A stretch of DNA of 64,000 bases, taken from positions 3,829,489-3,893,488 of the forward strand of contig OY282375.1 of NCBI GenBank assembly GCA_958295825.1. Direction: 5' to 3'. The DNA is from an uncultured Candidatus Entotheonella sp. (GTDB lineage: Bacteria > Tectomicrobia > Entotheonellia > Entotheonellales > Entotheonellaceae). Under the pieces are notes generated by a model. That model saw only the letters and a program-made list of their open reading frames with translations, did no database searches and was not told the origin of the DNA. Below, piece by piece: positions 30,156 through 38,995 of this stretch. The position numbers and the translations under genes were made by a program. How positions within the stretch are numbered: position 1 is the first letter of the stretch; every line of letters begins with the position of its first letter.

Positions 30156-32069
30156 TCAGATACGCAGCGGACTGACGACCAGCGTCAGGCCCCAAGTGTG
30201 CGGCGCGCCGGCGTCGGGCTGCACGGTGCCGGGGGCGAGGAGCCAGCCACTGAGGAACGGGGTGTCGTGGTCGGCAAGGCGACGGTCATTGAAATAGTGG
30301 CGCAGCAGCACTTCTTGCATGTAGGCGAGGCGTCGGTTGCCGGCCAGCGGGCTGTGCGCGAACACGGTTTGCCAGAGGCGTTCGTGTGGCGGCGGTTCGG
30401 GGCCCTGCAACTCGTCGGGCAGAACCACGGAGACGGTCTGGCCGGAGGCGATGGCGCCGAGGGGCGACGGGATGCCGCGGTGCATGACGAGGGCGGCGTG
30501 CAGGGGCAGGGCGCCGGGGTTGTCGACCCGTACGCTCCAGCTGCCCGTCTGCCGTTCGGCGCGCACCCGCAAGGGCGCCGGGGCCATGCCCTCCAACGAG
30601 AACGCCCGTAGCGTCCAGGGTCCGAGGTCGATGTGCCGGATAGCCGTCGATTCAGCGGCGCCGACCTCAAGGGCCTCACCAGCCGGTCCGGCGCCGCGCG
30701 TGAAGGTGTGGCGCATCATCGTTTCGGGCTGTTGCAGCGGCAGGGTGTAGCGCCCGCCGTGCACGGAAAACACCCCGACCGCGCCGCGCAGGCGGCTGTA
30801 ACCGGCGCCGGGCAGCACTTCCAGGGTGGTCAGATCAAACGCCAGGGCCGAACGGTGCAAGCTGTGCTGCGCCAGCAGACTGTAGCCCGCGGCGGTGAAC
30901 GCCAGGAGTAACAGCGCCACAACGAGGCCGGTCGTGGCGGGACGCAGGCGCTGCCGTTTGATGACCCAGAAGAGGCCGCCGAGGGCGCCGCAGTAGGCGG
31001 TCAGGAGCACGCCGAGGGTGACGTGCGAGGGGTAGAGCAGAATCGGGCGCGACAGGATTTCGACCGCCGGGTGCCGCTCATCGAGGAGGCCGAGTTCGGC
31101 GAACACGCGGCTAAAGTCGATACGTTCGGCGGGTTGCAGCATGTCGTGCCACAGGGCCTGGTTACCGTGCCAGCCGGCCAGGGGTTGGGCGGCGTAATCG
31201 ACCGCCAGAAAGACGACCCGTCCGTTGCCGAAGACGCGTTGCGCCAGTAGTGGTGCGTCCGCGCTGCCGATTAATACCTCCCCTTGCGTCAGGCGCCCCC
31301 GCATGGCGATGAGCGGCGCCGGTTGCAGCGGCACGCCGTAATGCGCCGCCAATTCGGGCAGGCCGTCGCGCTGCTCCACGCCGAGCACCTGCACCGGCAG
31401 CAACGCCTGCAGGCGCGGCTCCGTGAGCAAGGCGTAACGCGAATCGCTGGCCACCACCAGGGTGCCGCCGGCGGCGATCCACTGGCGCAGCGCCTTTGCC
31501 TGTGATTCCGATAGCGATTGCAGCGACAACCCCTTCAGCACCACGGCCGACACGCTGTCGTAGCCGTACCAGTGCTGCGGCAGCTCGTCCTGTGGCAGGT
31601 AGACGATGCGGGTATGGGTCGGCAGCAGCGTCGCCAGAAAATCCAGGCTCAGGTCGCGCGTCAGGCCGAGGATGACCTGTTCGGCGCTCAGGGCCGTTCG
31701 CAGGTCGAGGCGCTGCTGTTGCAGGGTCTCCTCGCCGCGGCGCAGAAACACCTCGATGGGGCGGCTGATGCTGGTAATCGGCACCGTGAAGGCGAACCGT
31801 TTGCGCGCCCGGTGCGACAGCGATACCGGCTGCGTGAAACTGGTGACGTGTAGATCCCCGCGCATCTCGCTGCCGCGCCGCACCCGCACGCCCAGCGTGC
31901 CGGTGACCGGCGGCCCGCTGTTGTGCAACCGCACGATGATCTGGTTCCACTTCTCCAGCCGCACCGTCTCCTGCAGGCCCAAGCGCGCTTCCATCGTCAC
32001 CTCGGCCCCCGCCAGGCCCGGCAGCGCGGCCCACCACAGGCACAGTATGAGGCGCTGCATCCATCGCAT
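30156..32069 (-). CDS. Exported/membrane protein with glutamine-amidotransferase-like domain
   Basis: From ATG 32069 a signal sequence (MRWMQRLILCLWW, cleavage near GLAGAE) leads to an N-terminal beta-rich region. A class I amidotransferase-like segment without a clear catalytic Cys follows (ALRQWIAAGGTLVVASD, VFGNGRVVFLAVDYAAQP). Two membrane helices near 360-405 come next (VTLGVLLTAYCGALGGLFW, LVVALLLLAFTAAGY), then a C-terminal beta domain. Large membrane proteins of this kind sit in MoxR/DUF58 clusters with an ABC permease. I infer that it belongs with the genes at 9.8-13.1 kb, from which it is now separated by the restriction-like block. A GTG start at 32102 is also possible. Between 30026 and 30155 I see nothing. 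Confidence 0.75.
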   Translation of the reverse strand: MRWMQRLILCLWWAALPGLAGAEVTMEARLGLQETVRLEKWNQIIVRLHNSGPPVTGTLGVRVRRGSEMRGDLHVTSFTQPVSLSHRARKRFAFTVPITSISRPIEVFLRRGEETLQQQRLDLRTALSAEQVILGLTRDLSLDFLATLLPTHTRIVYLPQDELPQHWYGYDSVSAVVLKGLSLQSLSESQAKALRQWIAAGGTLVVASDSRYALLTEPRLQALLPVQVLGVEQRDGLPELAAHYGVPLQPAPLIAMRGRLTQGEVLIGSADAPLLAQRVFGNGRVVFLAVDYAAQPLAGWHGNQALWHDMLQPAERIDFSRVFAELGLLDERHPAVEILSRPILLYPSHVTLGVLLTAYCGALGGLFWVIKRQRLRPATTGLVVALLLLAFTAAGYSLLAQHSLHRSALAFDLTTLEVLPGAGYSRLRGAVGVFSVHGGRYTLPLQQPETMMRHTFTRGAGPAGEALEVGAAESTAIRHIDLGPWTLRAFSLEGMAPAPLRVRAERQTGSWSVRVDNPGALPLHAALVMHRGIPSPLGAIASGQTVSVVLPDELQGPEPPPHERLWQTVFAHSPLAGNRRLAYMQEVLLRHYFNDRRLADHDTPFLSGWLLAPGTVQPDAGAPHTWGLTLVVSPLRI

Positions 32070-32098
32070 CGGTTGTTCCCATGGCGCTCCGAATTTGG

Positions 32099-32824
32099 TC
32101 ACGATTGCAGCCAGTCCAAGACGGGTTTCGACAGAAACGTCTCGACGTCGATGCCGACGACGAGCAGCTTGCGCGTGGGCGCAAACGCCTCGGAAAAGGC
32201 AGCCATGCCCGGCAATGTCTCGGCGGCCCGCCCGCTTTTCACCTCGATGGCGACCAAGCTGTTACCGGCGCGCACCACGAAATCCACCTCGCGGTTGCGC
32301 TCGCGCCAGTAATAGGCCTCGCATTCGCCCGTGGCCGCGGCGTTGGCCAAATGCCGCGCGCATTTCGGCAAAGCTCCAGTGCGGCAGGCGTACCATCTCG
32401 AAACGTCCCGCGAGGCTCTCGCTCAGGCCGCGCTCGACGAGCAATGGGGCCAAGCCCAGCACGACGACTTTCAGCTGCCGGCCAGTGCGGGTGTCGGCGT
32501 CCCACAGGTGCTTGACGGCCTCCGACCAGCCGGTGACCTTCTGGGCTTCGTCGAGCACGAGGAGGGCGCCGTCCGGTCCCGCCTCGTCGGCAAGGCTCCG
32601 CGCAGCCTCTCATTGCTGCTCAAGCCACTCGATACCGCGAAGGTCGGTTGGTCCGCGCTGGCATAGCGGGCCGGTAGACCGGCCTGTTGCGCCGCTTGCC
32701 CGACCAGCGTCGTTTTGCCAACCTGTCGTGCGCCGGCAACGACCTGGATAAAACGACGCGGCTCCAACAGCCAGCGGGTCAATTCCTGGGTTTGGAGTCG
32801 GGAATAGCTCAACGATTGACTCAT
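32099..32824 (-). pseudogene. AAA ATPase / DUF4143 family gene, multiply broken
   Basis: Three successive frames share one family. The first has RFIQVVAGARQVGKTTLVGQ (Walker A) from ATG 32824. The second has MLDEAQKVTGWSEAVKHLWD (Walker B and sensor) and GRFEMVRLPHWSFAEM. The third has RNREVDFVVRAGNSLVAIEV, the PD-(D/E)XK-like DUF4143 tail with D...ExK, ending at 32099. Frameshifts lie near 32600 and 32370. The usual length is about 380-400 residues and part of the middle is missing. Not functional. Confidence 0.85.
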
Positions 32825-32929
32825 TGTAATGCGTAATTTTACTCGGCATGATGAGTAGATCGATCATGCCTGAAGGTGAACTGAAGGGCAAATGCGGCGA
32901 CGCAGAGATTGCAGTTAAAGGAGCCAGAC

Positions 32930-33721
32930 ATGACGACAAGCACCGAGAACGCCGCCACGCTACTGGCGCAGAACCGGCTGCGGGGCGAGCGGCTGCCGGG
33001 ATTGCCGGAGGCGTGCCGACCGGCGAGCGAGGCCGCGGCGTATGCCGTGCAGTTTGCGCTGCGCGAGCAGTTGATCCAGGCCGGTGGCGAGGGTCTGGCG
33101 GGCTACAAGATCGGCGCCACGAGCCGGGTGATGCAGGACTATCTGGACATTCACAACCCGTGCGGCGGCGGGGTGCTGGCGAACGGGGTGCATGAGTCGC
33201 CCGCCGAGGCGCCGTACGGCGGTTACGTCCATCCCGGCGTCGAGTGCGAGATCGCCGTGCGGCTGGACGCCGACCTGCCGGCGGAGGTGGCGCCGTTTTC
33301 GCCGGCGCAGGTGGCTGGGGCGGTCGGGGCCTGCATGGCGGCGATCGAGATCGTCGATGACCGCTATGCCGACTGGCGCTCGCTGGACACGCCGACCCTG
33401 ATCGCCGACGATTTCTTCCAGGCGGGGATTATTCTGGGGCCCGCCAACACGGAATGGCGCCGCCTCGACCTCGCCGCGCTGCCGGGTACGATGACCATTA
33501 ACGGCCAGGAACGCGGCCGCGGCCGGGGCGGCGACGTGCTGGGGCACCCGTTGACGGCGCTGACCTGGCTGGCCAATCAACTCGCGGCGTACGGCATCGG
33601 CTTGCGCAGCGGCCAAGTCGTCCTCACGGGCAGCGTCGTGGCCACCCAGTGGGTCGAGCGGGGTGACCGAGTGCGGGTGGACGTCGAGGGGCTGGGCGCG
33701 GCCGAGGTCGTGTTCCCTTAA
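32930..33721 (+). CDS. 2-keto-4-pentenoate hydratase / fumarylacetoacetate hydrolase-family enzyme
   Basis: This 263-residue protein starts at ATG 32930, 6 bases after AAAGGAG. Features of the MhpD/hydratase branch are GLAGYKIGATS, YGGYVHPGVECEIAVRL with the metal-binding Glu pair, the third ligand in MAAIEIVDDRYADW, and GDVLGHPLTALTWLANQLA. RSGQVVLTGSVV follows near the C-terminus. Such enzymes hydrate 2-hydroxypenta-2,4-dienoate to 4-hydroxy-2-oxopentanoate in meta-cleavage pathways. No other pathway gene is adjacent, so the substrate could be a related 2-oxo-enoate. It is a single plus-strand gene between accessory minus-strand genes. Confidence 0.85.
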   Translation: MTTSTENAATLLAQNRLRGERLPGLPEACRPASEAAAYAVQFALREQLIQAGGEGLAGYKIGATSRVMQDYLDIHNPCGGGVLANGVHESPAEAPYGGYVHPGVECEIAVRLDADLPAEVAPFSPAQVAGAVGACMAAIEIVDDRYADWRSLDTPTLIADDFFQAGIILGPANTEWRRLDLAALPGTMTINGQERGRGRGGDVLGHPLTALTWLANQLAAYGIGLRSGQVVLTGSVVATQWVERGDRVRVDVEGLGAAEVVFP

Positions 33722-33727
33722 TAAACC

Positions 33728-34088
33728 TTAGAACACGGTGCCGTCATAGTAAGCGTCAGTCGCATCCTTGCCGCCCGGCACCGACTTTTCAATTTCGTCA
33801 TCGGTCAGGTCATCGGCGTACCCCCGTTTGGTCACGTCAGCTACCAAATCCGCTCGGACTTGCTCCGCCAGGAGAAGCGAGTTCCTGTGATTTCTCAACC
33901 AGTCGACCAATACATCCGTTCGACCCGGTGGTGGGAGGACGATTTCCTCATAGATTTCTTGCGGTATCTTTATCCGCCCAAGTTCTCCCATTGCTGCCAG
34001 CCAGTCCCAAAATTCCGGGACCCTTTCAATAGGATAGTAATCTCCGGTTCGCATCTATAGGCACGTTGGCGTCGAGGAGGTAGAGCAC
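33728..34088 (-). pseudogene. DUF4411 (PIN-like) toxin with frameshift
   Basis: A GTG at 34088 opens VLYLLDANVPIDANR, the DUF4411/PIN N-terminus with the first catalytic Asp. The frame then breaks near 34040, and the rest reads DYYPIERVPEFWDWLAAMG, RIKIPQEIYEEI and the C-terminal half to 33728. A single-base change separates the two parts, so the toxin is probably dead or was recently inactivated. It follows the ImmA-type antitoxin gene by 10 bp, the usual order for this pair. Confidence 0.75.
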
Positions 34089-34097
34089 GTTCGTCGC

Positions 34098-35294
34098 CTA
34101 CAGTGAACGGGCGCGTTCGAGCAGCGGCTGAACTTGTCTGGGCTTGACCCCCAGAATTCGCGCCGCCTTGGACGTCGACAAGGCATCAACCGCCGTCATA
34201 CGCTGGACGAGATTGAGTACCCTGTCACCCAGCCGGTGGCGACGTACTGCGTAGTAATCGGGTCCTCCTGAGTGGGACTGGGCGCGCGTACGCTCCCTTT
34301 CCGCGCGCCACTCTTCACGAAAATTATTACTGAGTTGGCTGAATGTTTCCCGCTTGATCAGGGAGGACCTATATGCTTTGTAGGCAACCATGGTTCGACT
34401 TACCTTTGCTTTCCTGGCAAAAGCGCTGATCCGTTCCGACGCTATCGAAATGCCGCCATTGCCGTCGCCGACAAGTCGCCTCAATTCATCCATGTCATCC
34501 ATAGGCAGCAAGAAGTCCCCGGCAACATCGTTACAGAACTGCTCCACCTCGGTTTCAGCGTAGGACCCACTGACGCCGGTCTGCCCCAGCAGCAGGTGCA
34601 CGGTCTCGTGCAAGAGGGTGAATGACCATGCGGTCCTAGCGTCCTGATCGTTGATCACCACGAAAGGCGCCACTTCATCTGCTATGGAGAAACCTCGAAA
34701 CACCCGAGTGTCAATCGCAGTGACGTGGTTGCCCAAATCACCTTTGAGCAGCACAAATATGCCCGCCTCTTCTGCATTCCCGCGCAAGAGATCGAAAGCA
34801 TCTGATGCAGTAGCTTGGGCGCGATACAGGCTCGAATCCACGCCCAGAAGCTCGCGCAGAGCCTCCAGAACTACCGCGCCGCCGTCCGATATCTGGTGAG
34901 CCCCAACGAAGGGCAGCGGGTTGGCCTCGTCCTCATCTTCCAAGACGGCGCGCACCATGCTCTGACGCGCCCTTATGTCTCGGACCAGCGCATCCAGTAA
35001 CGCGTCGTCCGAGCGCGAGTCATCGTCCGGCAGGGCGCGAAAGTCTACGCCTCGAGATCCTTGGACCGGAGGTTTAGACAAGTAGAACGTGAGCAGCGGC
35101 CGGTGGTACTGGCCTGCCATTTTGACCAGTTGAGAACGAGATGGCTTCTTCTTCCCGTATTCAATGGCTGCCAGCTTATCTGCCGCAGTCGTTCTGGAGC
35201 TATCCCGAAAACCCAGTTTCCTGGCGGCCTCCTGCCGGGTGAGACCGGCTGTTTCGCGGGCCCAAACCATTATTTCGGGGTTGATGCCGGGCAT
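34098..35294 (-). CDS. XRE-HTH / ImmA-IrrE metallopeptidase (antitoxin of DUF4411)
   Basis: This 398-residue protein combines an N-terminal helix-turn-helix (about 10-60: GLTRQEAARKLGF, IEYGKKKPSRSQL) with the ImmA/IrrE zinc peptidase motif LLHETVHLLLG near 232, followed by VEQFCNDVAGDFLLP with the downstream Glu/Asp ligand. A C-terminal extension carries SKAARILGVKPRQVQ, resembling a second DNA-binding helix. Such proteins act as antitoxin/regulators for DUF4411 toxins encoded just downstream, as here. The start is ATG 35294; a GTG directly before it is equally placed relative to GAGG. Autoregulation through the HTH is likely but no operator is obvious. Confidence 0.85.
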   Translation of the reverse strand: MPGINPEIMVWARETAGLTRQEAARKLGFRDSSRTTAADKLAAIEYGKKKPSRSQLVKMAGQYHRPLLTFYLSKPPVQGSRGVDFRALPDDDSRSDDALLDALVRDIRARQSMVRAVLEDEDEANPLPFVGAHQISDGGAVVLEALRELLGVDSSLYRAQATASDAFDLLRGNAEEAGIFVLLKGDLGNHVTAIDTRVFRGFSIADEVAPFVVINDQDARTAWSFTLLHETVHLLLGQTGVSGSYAETEVEQFCNDVAGDFLLPMDDMDELRRLVGDGNGGISIASERISAFARKAKVSRTMVAYKAYRSSLIKRETFSQLSNNFREEWRAERERTRAQSHSGGPDYYAVRRHRLGDRVLNLVQRMTAVDALSTSKAARILGVKPRQVQPLLERARSL

Positions 35295-35437
35295 CACGTG
35301 CGATCCTCTTCCATACCTGCCCTCTCATCGAACCTCACCGCTATCGACTCGACCTCTGAAATTGTGGACTGTTCGTTACCAGTATCCGGTTTCGAGATAG
35401 CCCCTTGCCCATTTCTCCCTCTACGCAATTGATACCA

Positions 35438-35845
35438 TCAAGGGCTAAGAAAATGAGTTAAACGTTCTGCAAGACGTTCAGGGTTTGTTGTCTCGCATTC
35501 CCATATCACCAAGGGTGACCAGCCTAGAGCCAACAACTCCACGAGTTTCCGTCTGTCGCGTTCGACGTTTGCATGGAATTTCTCCAACCAGAAGGTCGTC
35601 CGTGTCTTCGGCGTCGTGCACCGGGAACATCCCTCGTGGCGGTGCCAGAAGCACCCGTGGACGAAAATCACCTTTTTCCTGCCGATGAAAACGAGGTCGG
35701 GCGTTCCCGGAAGATCACGCCTGTGCAGACGATATCGAAACCCTTGGGAGTACAACAGGCGGCGAACAATAAGCTCCGGCTTCGTATTTTTTTGCTTGAC
35801 CCGTGCCATAAGGGCACTGCGTGCCGGAGAGGGGTGAGGAGACAT
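35438..35845 (-). CDS. vsr: Vsr-type endonuclease, second cassette
   Basis: This 135-residue Vsr-family protein has MARVKQKNTKPELIVRRLL, the catalytic Asp50 in PGTPDLVF, and FVHGCFWHRHEGCSRC (61-76) with the zinc ligands. FWLEKFHANVERDRR follows. It is closer in length to classical Vsr (about 136-150 residues) than the copy at 3359-3853. It ends a minus-strand operon after the GHKL ATPase-nuclease gene, with a 5-bp gap. Here the order is methylase, ATPase, Vsr, whereas the first cassette reads ATPase, Vsr, methylase. Confidence 0.93.
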   Translation of the reverse strand: MSPHPSPARSALMARVKQKNTKPELIVRRLLYSQGFRYRLHRRDLPGTPDLVFIGRKKVIFVHGCFWHRHEGCSRCTTPKTRTTFWLEKFHANVERDRRKLVELLALGWSPLVIWECETTNPERLAERLTHFLSP

Positions 35846-35850
35846 CGGGG

Positions 35851-37815
35851 CTATTCAGAATCATCATCATAATCATCTAAAGCCTTGATAACTTCGTCCA
35901 AACGATCCACAATCTTTTTTTTCTTCGTATAGTCAGAGTAGGCGTCGGAGGCGTTCTGAAGAAGTTCGTCATAGTTGACATACCTAGCATTCTGTGCCTC
36001 AAGAATGTTTTTGACGGTTTGCTTTCCTCCCTCATTGGAATACTCGACTGGAGGCTTGCCCAGTAAGCAAACGAATTCGACAGGTTCATGCGGGGTGTTC
36101 ATCGCGTTCAAAATCTTTCGGAAACCGTTTCGATACTTTTCAATCTGCTTCGCCAAATCGAACACACTGACTGTTCGGTCCGGTTTTTTCAACTCGACGA
36201 CGAGATGCTGCCCGGCAGTCTTGCGATACTGGATGTCGATACGGCTTAGTTTCTCTTCTTGGGATAAGCCGGCATCCATGTCCTTGAACAGTTTGTCGAC
36301 ACGTTTTTCCATTACTTCCGATGCTTCGACTCGTTCCCATGACGGGTCCAGAAGCCATAGGTGGTCGAATATGTACTCTTGTATAGCGCGCTCTCTTGCC
36401 CTTTGATCCACTTTTTCTTGAAGTGTACGAATTACAGTCATCCGTTGTTGAACAATCTGGCCGTACAGAGTGGCCTCCAGTACGTCGAGTTCCTGAAACA
36501 TGCTTATGACCGTATCAAGATTCTTGTCGGTGATCTTCTTCAAACGGTCGATATTCTCATTCCATTTGTAGAATTCGAAAGCAAGAATCGCGTGCTTGAT
36601 GAGTTGCCGCCGTTCCTTGATATCGTCTACGTTGACACGATGCACCCTGCCAAGCCATTTTCTTGCTTTTTGTGAATAGCTGTGCGGCAGGCTATCAAGC
36701 CATTTCTTGACCGCCGGAATTTTTTGAGCCTCTTTCACGCCTTTTTGCAAGCGGAGTTTGCTCCACTGGTTCTGAATATGCTTCAACTCGTTAATCAAAA
36801 ACTCCTTGAGGGCAAGGTACCGGGGGGCGCCTTCGACGATCTTCTGCCTACTGCTCGTTGCGGCGTCCTCTTCCTGATCAATATCCAAATCGTCGACGCG
36901 AAGTTCGCCTATCAAGTAGCTCGCATAGACACCTCGTTCGGAGAAATCTGCCAAAATATCTTCCTGCGCGGTCTTGCCTCTCACGAAAATGGCGATCCGA
37001 TTGAGATTTTCTCCGTGAGCGTCTTTCAGTTGGCCACTTTCCTTGACGGTTCCAAGCCAGCCGGTGACACTCATCGGCGGCTGGTCTATATGGGTGGACC
37101 TTGATTCTGAATTTTCAAGATTCTTGCAATACGATTCCAACGAAGAATCACCGTAAGTCCAGACGTATTGGAGCTTGTCGTAATAACCTCGGTCACTTGG
37201 TGATATCATATGATCGTTGACACTGACTTCGAAACCATGAGTGGGACCAATCACGGAAAAGCGACGTGCCAAGCGTGTTCTCAGGGCTTCTGCGGTGCTG
37301 ATCGTTTGACGTTTCTTGAGACCCTTCAGGGTGATACGCGTCCCCTGATCTAAGTCTACATCGACATCGAGGGGTGACGGCCGATAGACCTCTTGATTCT
37401 GTTTAATCGCCTCCCTTATCTCCTCCAGTGTCATATGAAATGCGCTTCGCTCCTGTCCTTGAACTGTCTCGACGGTAATTTCCTCGGCTATGGAAAGGAG
37501 TGATAGCTTACCGATACCCTTCCTTCCCATGGGGGGTCGGCCTTTCTTCGTCGGACCTGGTTGGTCATCTCGACGGCGGTATCCAACTAACAGAAAACGG
37601 TCGTTGACTTGATCACGCGTCATACCTACCCCATCATCTTGGATGGTAATCGTATCCTCCTCCCTTTGAAACCGAACGGTTACTTTCTCGGCGTCGGCAT
37701 CCCAGGAATTAGCGACCACCTCGGACAGAACAGCTGGAACATTGCTGTAGAGATTGATGCCGAGATGCTCTAACACATTAAGGCTGATTTGCATTCGATA
37801 TTCGGACGGACTCAT
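35851..37815 (-). CDS. GHKL (MutL/MORC-like) ATPase with C-terminal nuclease-like domain, second copy
   Basis: This 654-residue protein has N-box LSEVVANSWDADA (30-42), G1 QDDGVGMT (59-66) and G2 MGRKGIGKLS (96-105). The C-terminal region near 525-545 reads RIDIQYR then HLVVELKKP, a D...ExK pattern like the Shedu-type nuclease domain in the first cassette protein. A helical segment lies between (about 370-500). The protein is a distant homologue of the one at 3857-5869, same domain order but clearly divergent sequence. Its ATG overlaps the methylase stop by 4 bp. The likely task is ATP-driven recognition and cleavage of unmethylated DNA. Confidence 0.85.
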   Translation of the reverse strand: MSPSEYRMQISLNVLEHLGINLYSNVPAVLSEVVANSWDADAEKVTVRFQREEDTITIQDDGVGMTRDQVNDRFLLVGYRRRDDQPGPTKKGRPPMGRKGIGKLSLLSIAEEITVETVQGQERSAFHMTLEEIREAIKQNQEVYRPSPLDVDVDLDQGTRITLKGLKKRQTISTAEALRTRLARRFSVIGPTHGFEVSVNDHMISPSDRGYYDKLQYVWTYGDSSLESYCKNLENSESRSTHIDQPPMSVTGWLGTVKESGQLKDAHGENLNRIAIFVRGKTAQEDILADFSERGVYASYLIGELRVDDLDIDQEEDAATSSRQKIVEGAPRYLALKEFLINELKHIQNQWSKLRLQKGVKEAQKIPAVKKWLDSLPHSYSQKARKWLGRVHRVNVDDIKERRQLIKHAILAFEFYKWNENIDRLKKITDKNLDTVISMFQELDVLEATLYGQIVQQRMTVIRTLQEKVDQRARERAIQEYIFDHLWLLDPSWERVEASEVMEKRVDKLFKDMDAGLSQEEKLSRIDIQYRKTAGQHLVVELKKPDRTVSVFDLAKQIEKYRNGFRKILNAMNTPHEPVEFVCLLGKPPVEYSNEGGKQTVKNILEAQNARYVNYDELLQNASDAYSDYTKKKKIVDRLDEVIKALDDYDDDSE

Positions 37816-38951
37816 AATCCGATCTCCGAAAGATGCCGTTTAATCGCTCTTGCGATGGCACGAGCGAGTTTCACCGGAACCGCATTCCCGATCATGCGCC
37901 CTACAGTCTTGAGCTTGATTGGCTTACCCGGCGCCACGAACCCATAACAGGGCGGGAACGACTGCAGGATGGCTCCTTCGCGCAAGGAAATCGCCCGGTC
38001 CTGTTCTGGGTGCCCGAACCTGCCGTTTCCGAATCCGTAAAATTGGGTCGTCATGGTCGGGGCCGGCTCGTCCCAAGCCATTCGACCGTAAACCGAAGCA
38101 TACGATCTTCCCGATGGCCGTTTATGGCAGTCGGTAACCAGATGTTCGGGCCAGTCGCGCCAAGTTCTACCCGGTGTCGATAACCGTATTCTATCCAGAT
38201 TGACCGCCGACAACCGACTCGCCCGATGAAGAGAATCCTGGGAGTGAATCTCCCCCGCAGATAGCGGCGGCATCATGCCGATGGCATTTCTGGCCGTCAC
38301 GTAGTCGTTGGGTTCATGGGTCGATACCGGCATCATCGGTTTTCCATGAAGCGATGCAATGAGCACGAGACGGGAGCGGTTTTGCGGAACCCCGAAGTTT
38401 GGACAGCAGGCGATTTCCCAGGCAATTTCGTATCCAACCAATTCTAACCGTCGGATGAAGGAGTCGAATAACTCACCACCTTTGAAATGGACCAATTGAG
38501 GCACGTTTTCCATTGAAACCACGTCAGGACGAACTTTCGTAATCAGGGCTGCAAAATCGTCGAGCAGCCGCCACTTGGGGTCTTCTCGGGCTTGCGTGTA
38601 TTTCGAGAATGGCTGGCACGGTGCACAGCCTACGAGAATCCGAGGCGCGTCAGGGATGAATTCCTCTTCCACTTCTTCCGGGGCGACATCCTTGATGTCT
38701 TTGCACACGAACGGCGCGCGGTTGTTGTATTCAAAAGGGTACCTGCACGCTTCGTCCGCGTCGATTCCGCATGAAATCACAAAGTCTTCCAGAAAAAAGC
38801 CGTGCGAGAGACCGCCTGCACCGCAGAAAACGTCAATGACACTCGCGATGGGTTTCGACGGTTCGGGTAACGATGATTGCCTCCCGGAACTCCCCAAATG
38901 GCGGGAGTTCGTACTTCCACCTTCCGGTTTCTTTTGAATTGTTCGACTCAT
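37812..38951 (-). CDS. DNA cytosine-5 methyltransferase, second cassette
   Basis: This 379-residue enzyme has motif I DVFCGAGGLSHGF (40-52), motif IV VGCAPCQPFS with catalytic Cys112, motif VI SMENVPQL (146-153), motif VIII QNRSRLVLIA, and the C-terminal motifs IX/X (REGAILQSFPPCY, IGNAVPVKLARAIA). It is a standard-length C5 methylase without the zinc insert of the enzyme at 2086-3384. It is the first gene of the methylase / GHKL ATPase / Vsr operon. The first 30 residues are low complexity and the true start could be slightly downstream. It methylates cytosine in an unknown target and protects host DNA from its partner nuclease. Confidence 0.93.
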   Translation of the reverse strand: MSRTIQKKPEGGSTNSRHLGSSGRQSSLPEPSKPIASVIDVFCGAGGLSHGFFLEDFVISCGIDADEACRYPFEYNNRAPFVCKDIKDVAPEEVEEEFIPDAPRILVGCAPCQPFSKYTQAREDPKWRLLDDFAALITKVRPDVVSMENVPQLVHFKGGELFDSFIRRLELVGYEIAWEIACCPNFGVPQNRSRLVLIASLHGKPMMPVSTHEPNDYVTARNAIGMMPPLSAGEIHSQDSLHRASRLSAVNLDRIRLSTPGRTWRDWPEHLVTDCHKRPSGRSYASVYGRMAWDEPAPTMTTQFYGFGNGRFGHPEQDRAISLREGAILQSFPPCYGFVAPGKPIKLKTVGRMIGNAVPVKLARAIARAIKRHLSEIGL

Positions 38952-38995
38952 GAGTTCTACCGTTCGAATACCTTGAATCCAACCGCTGCTGCCGG

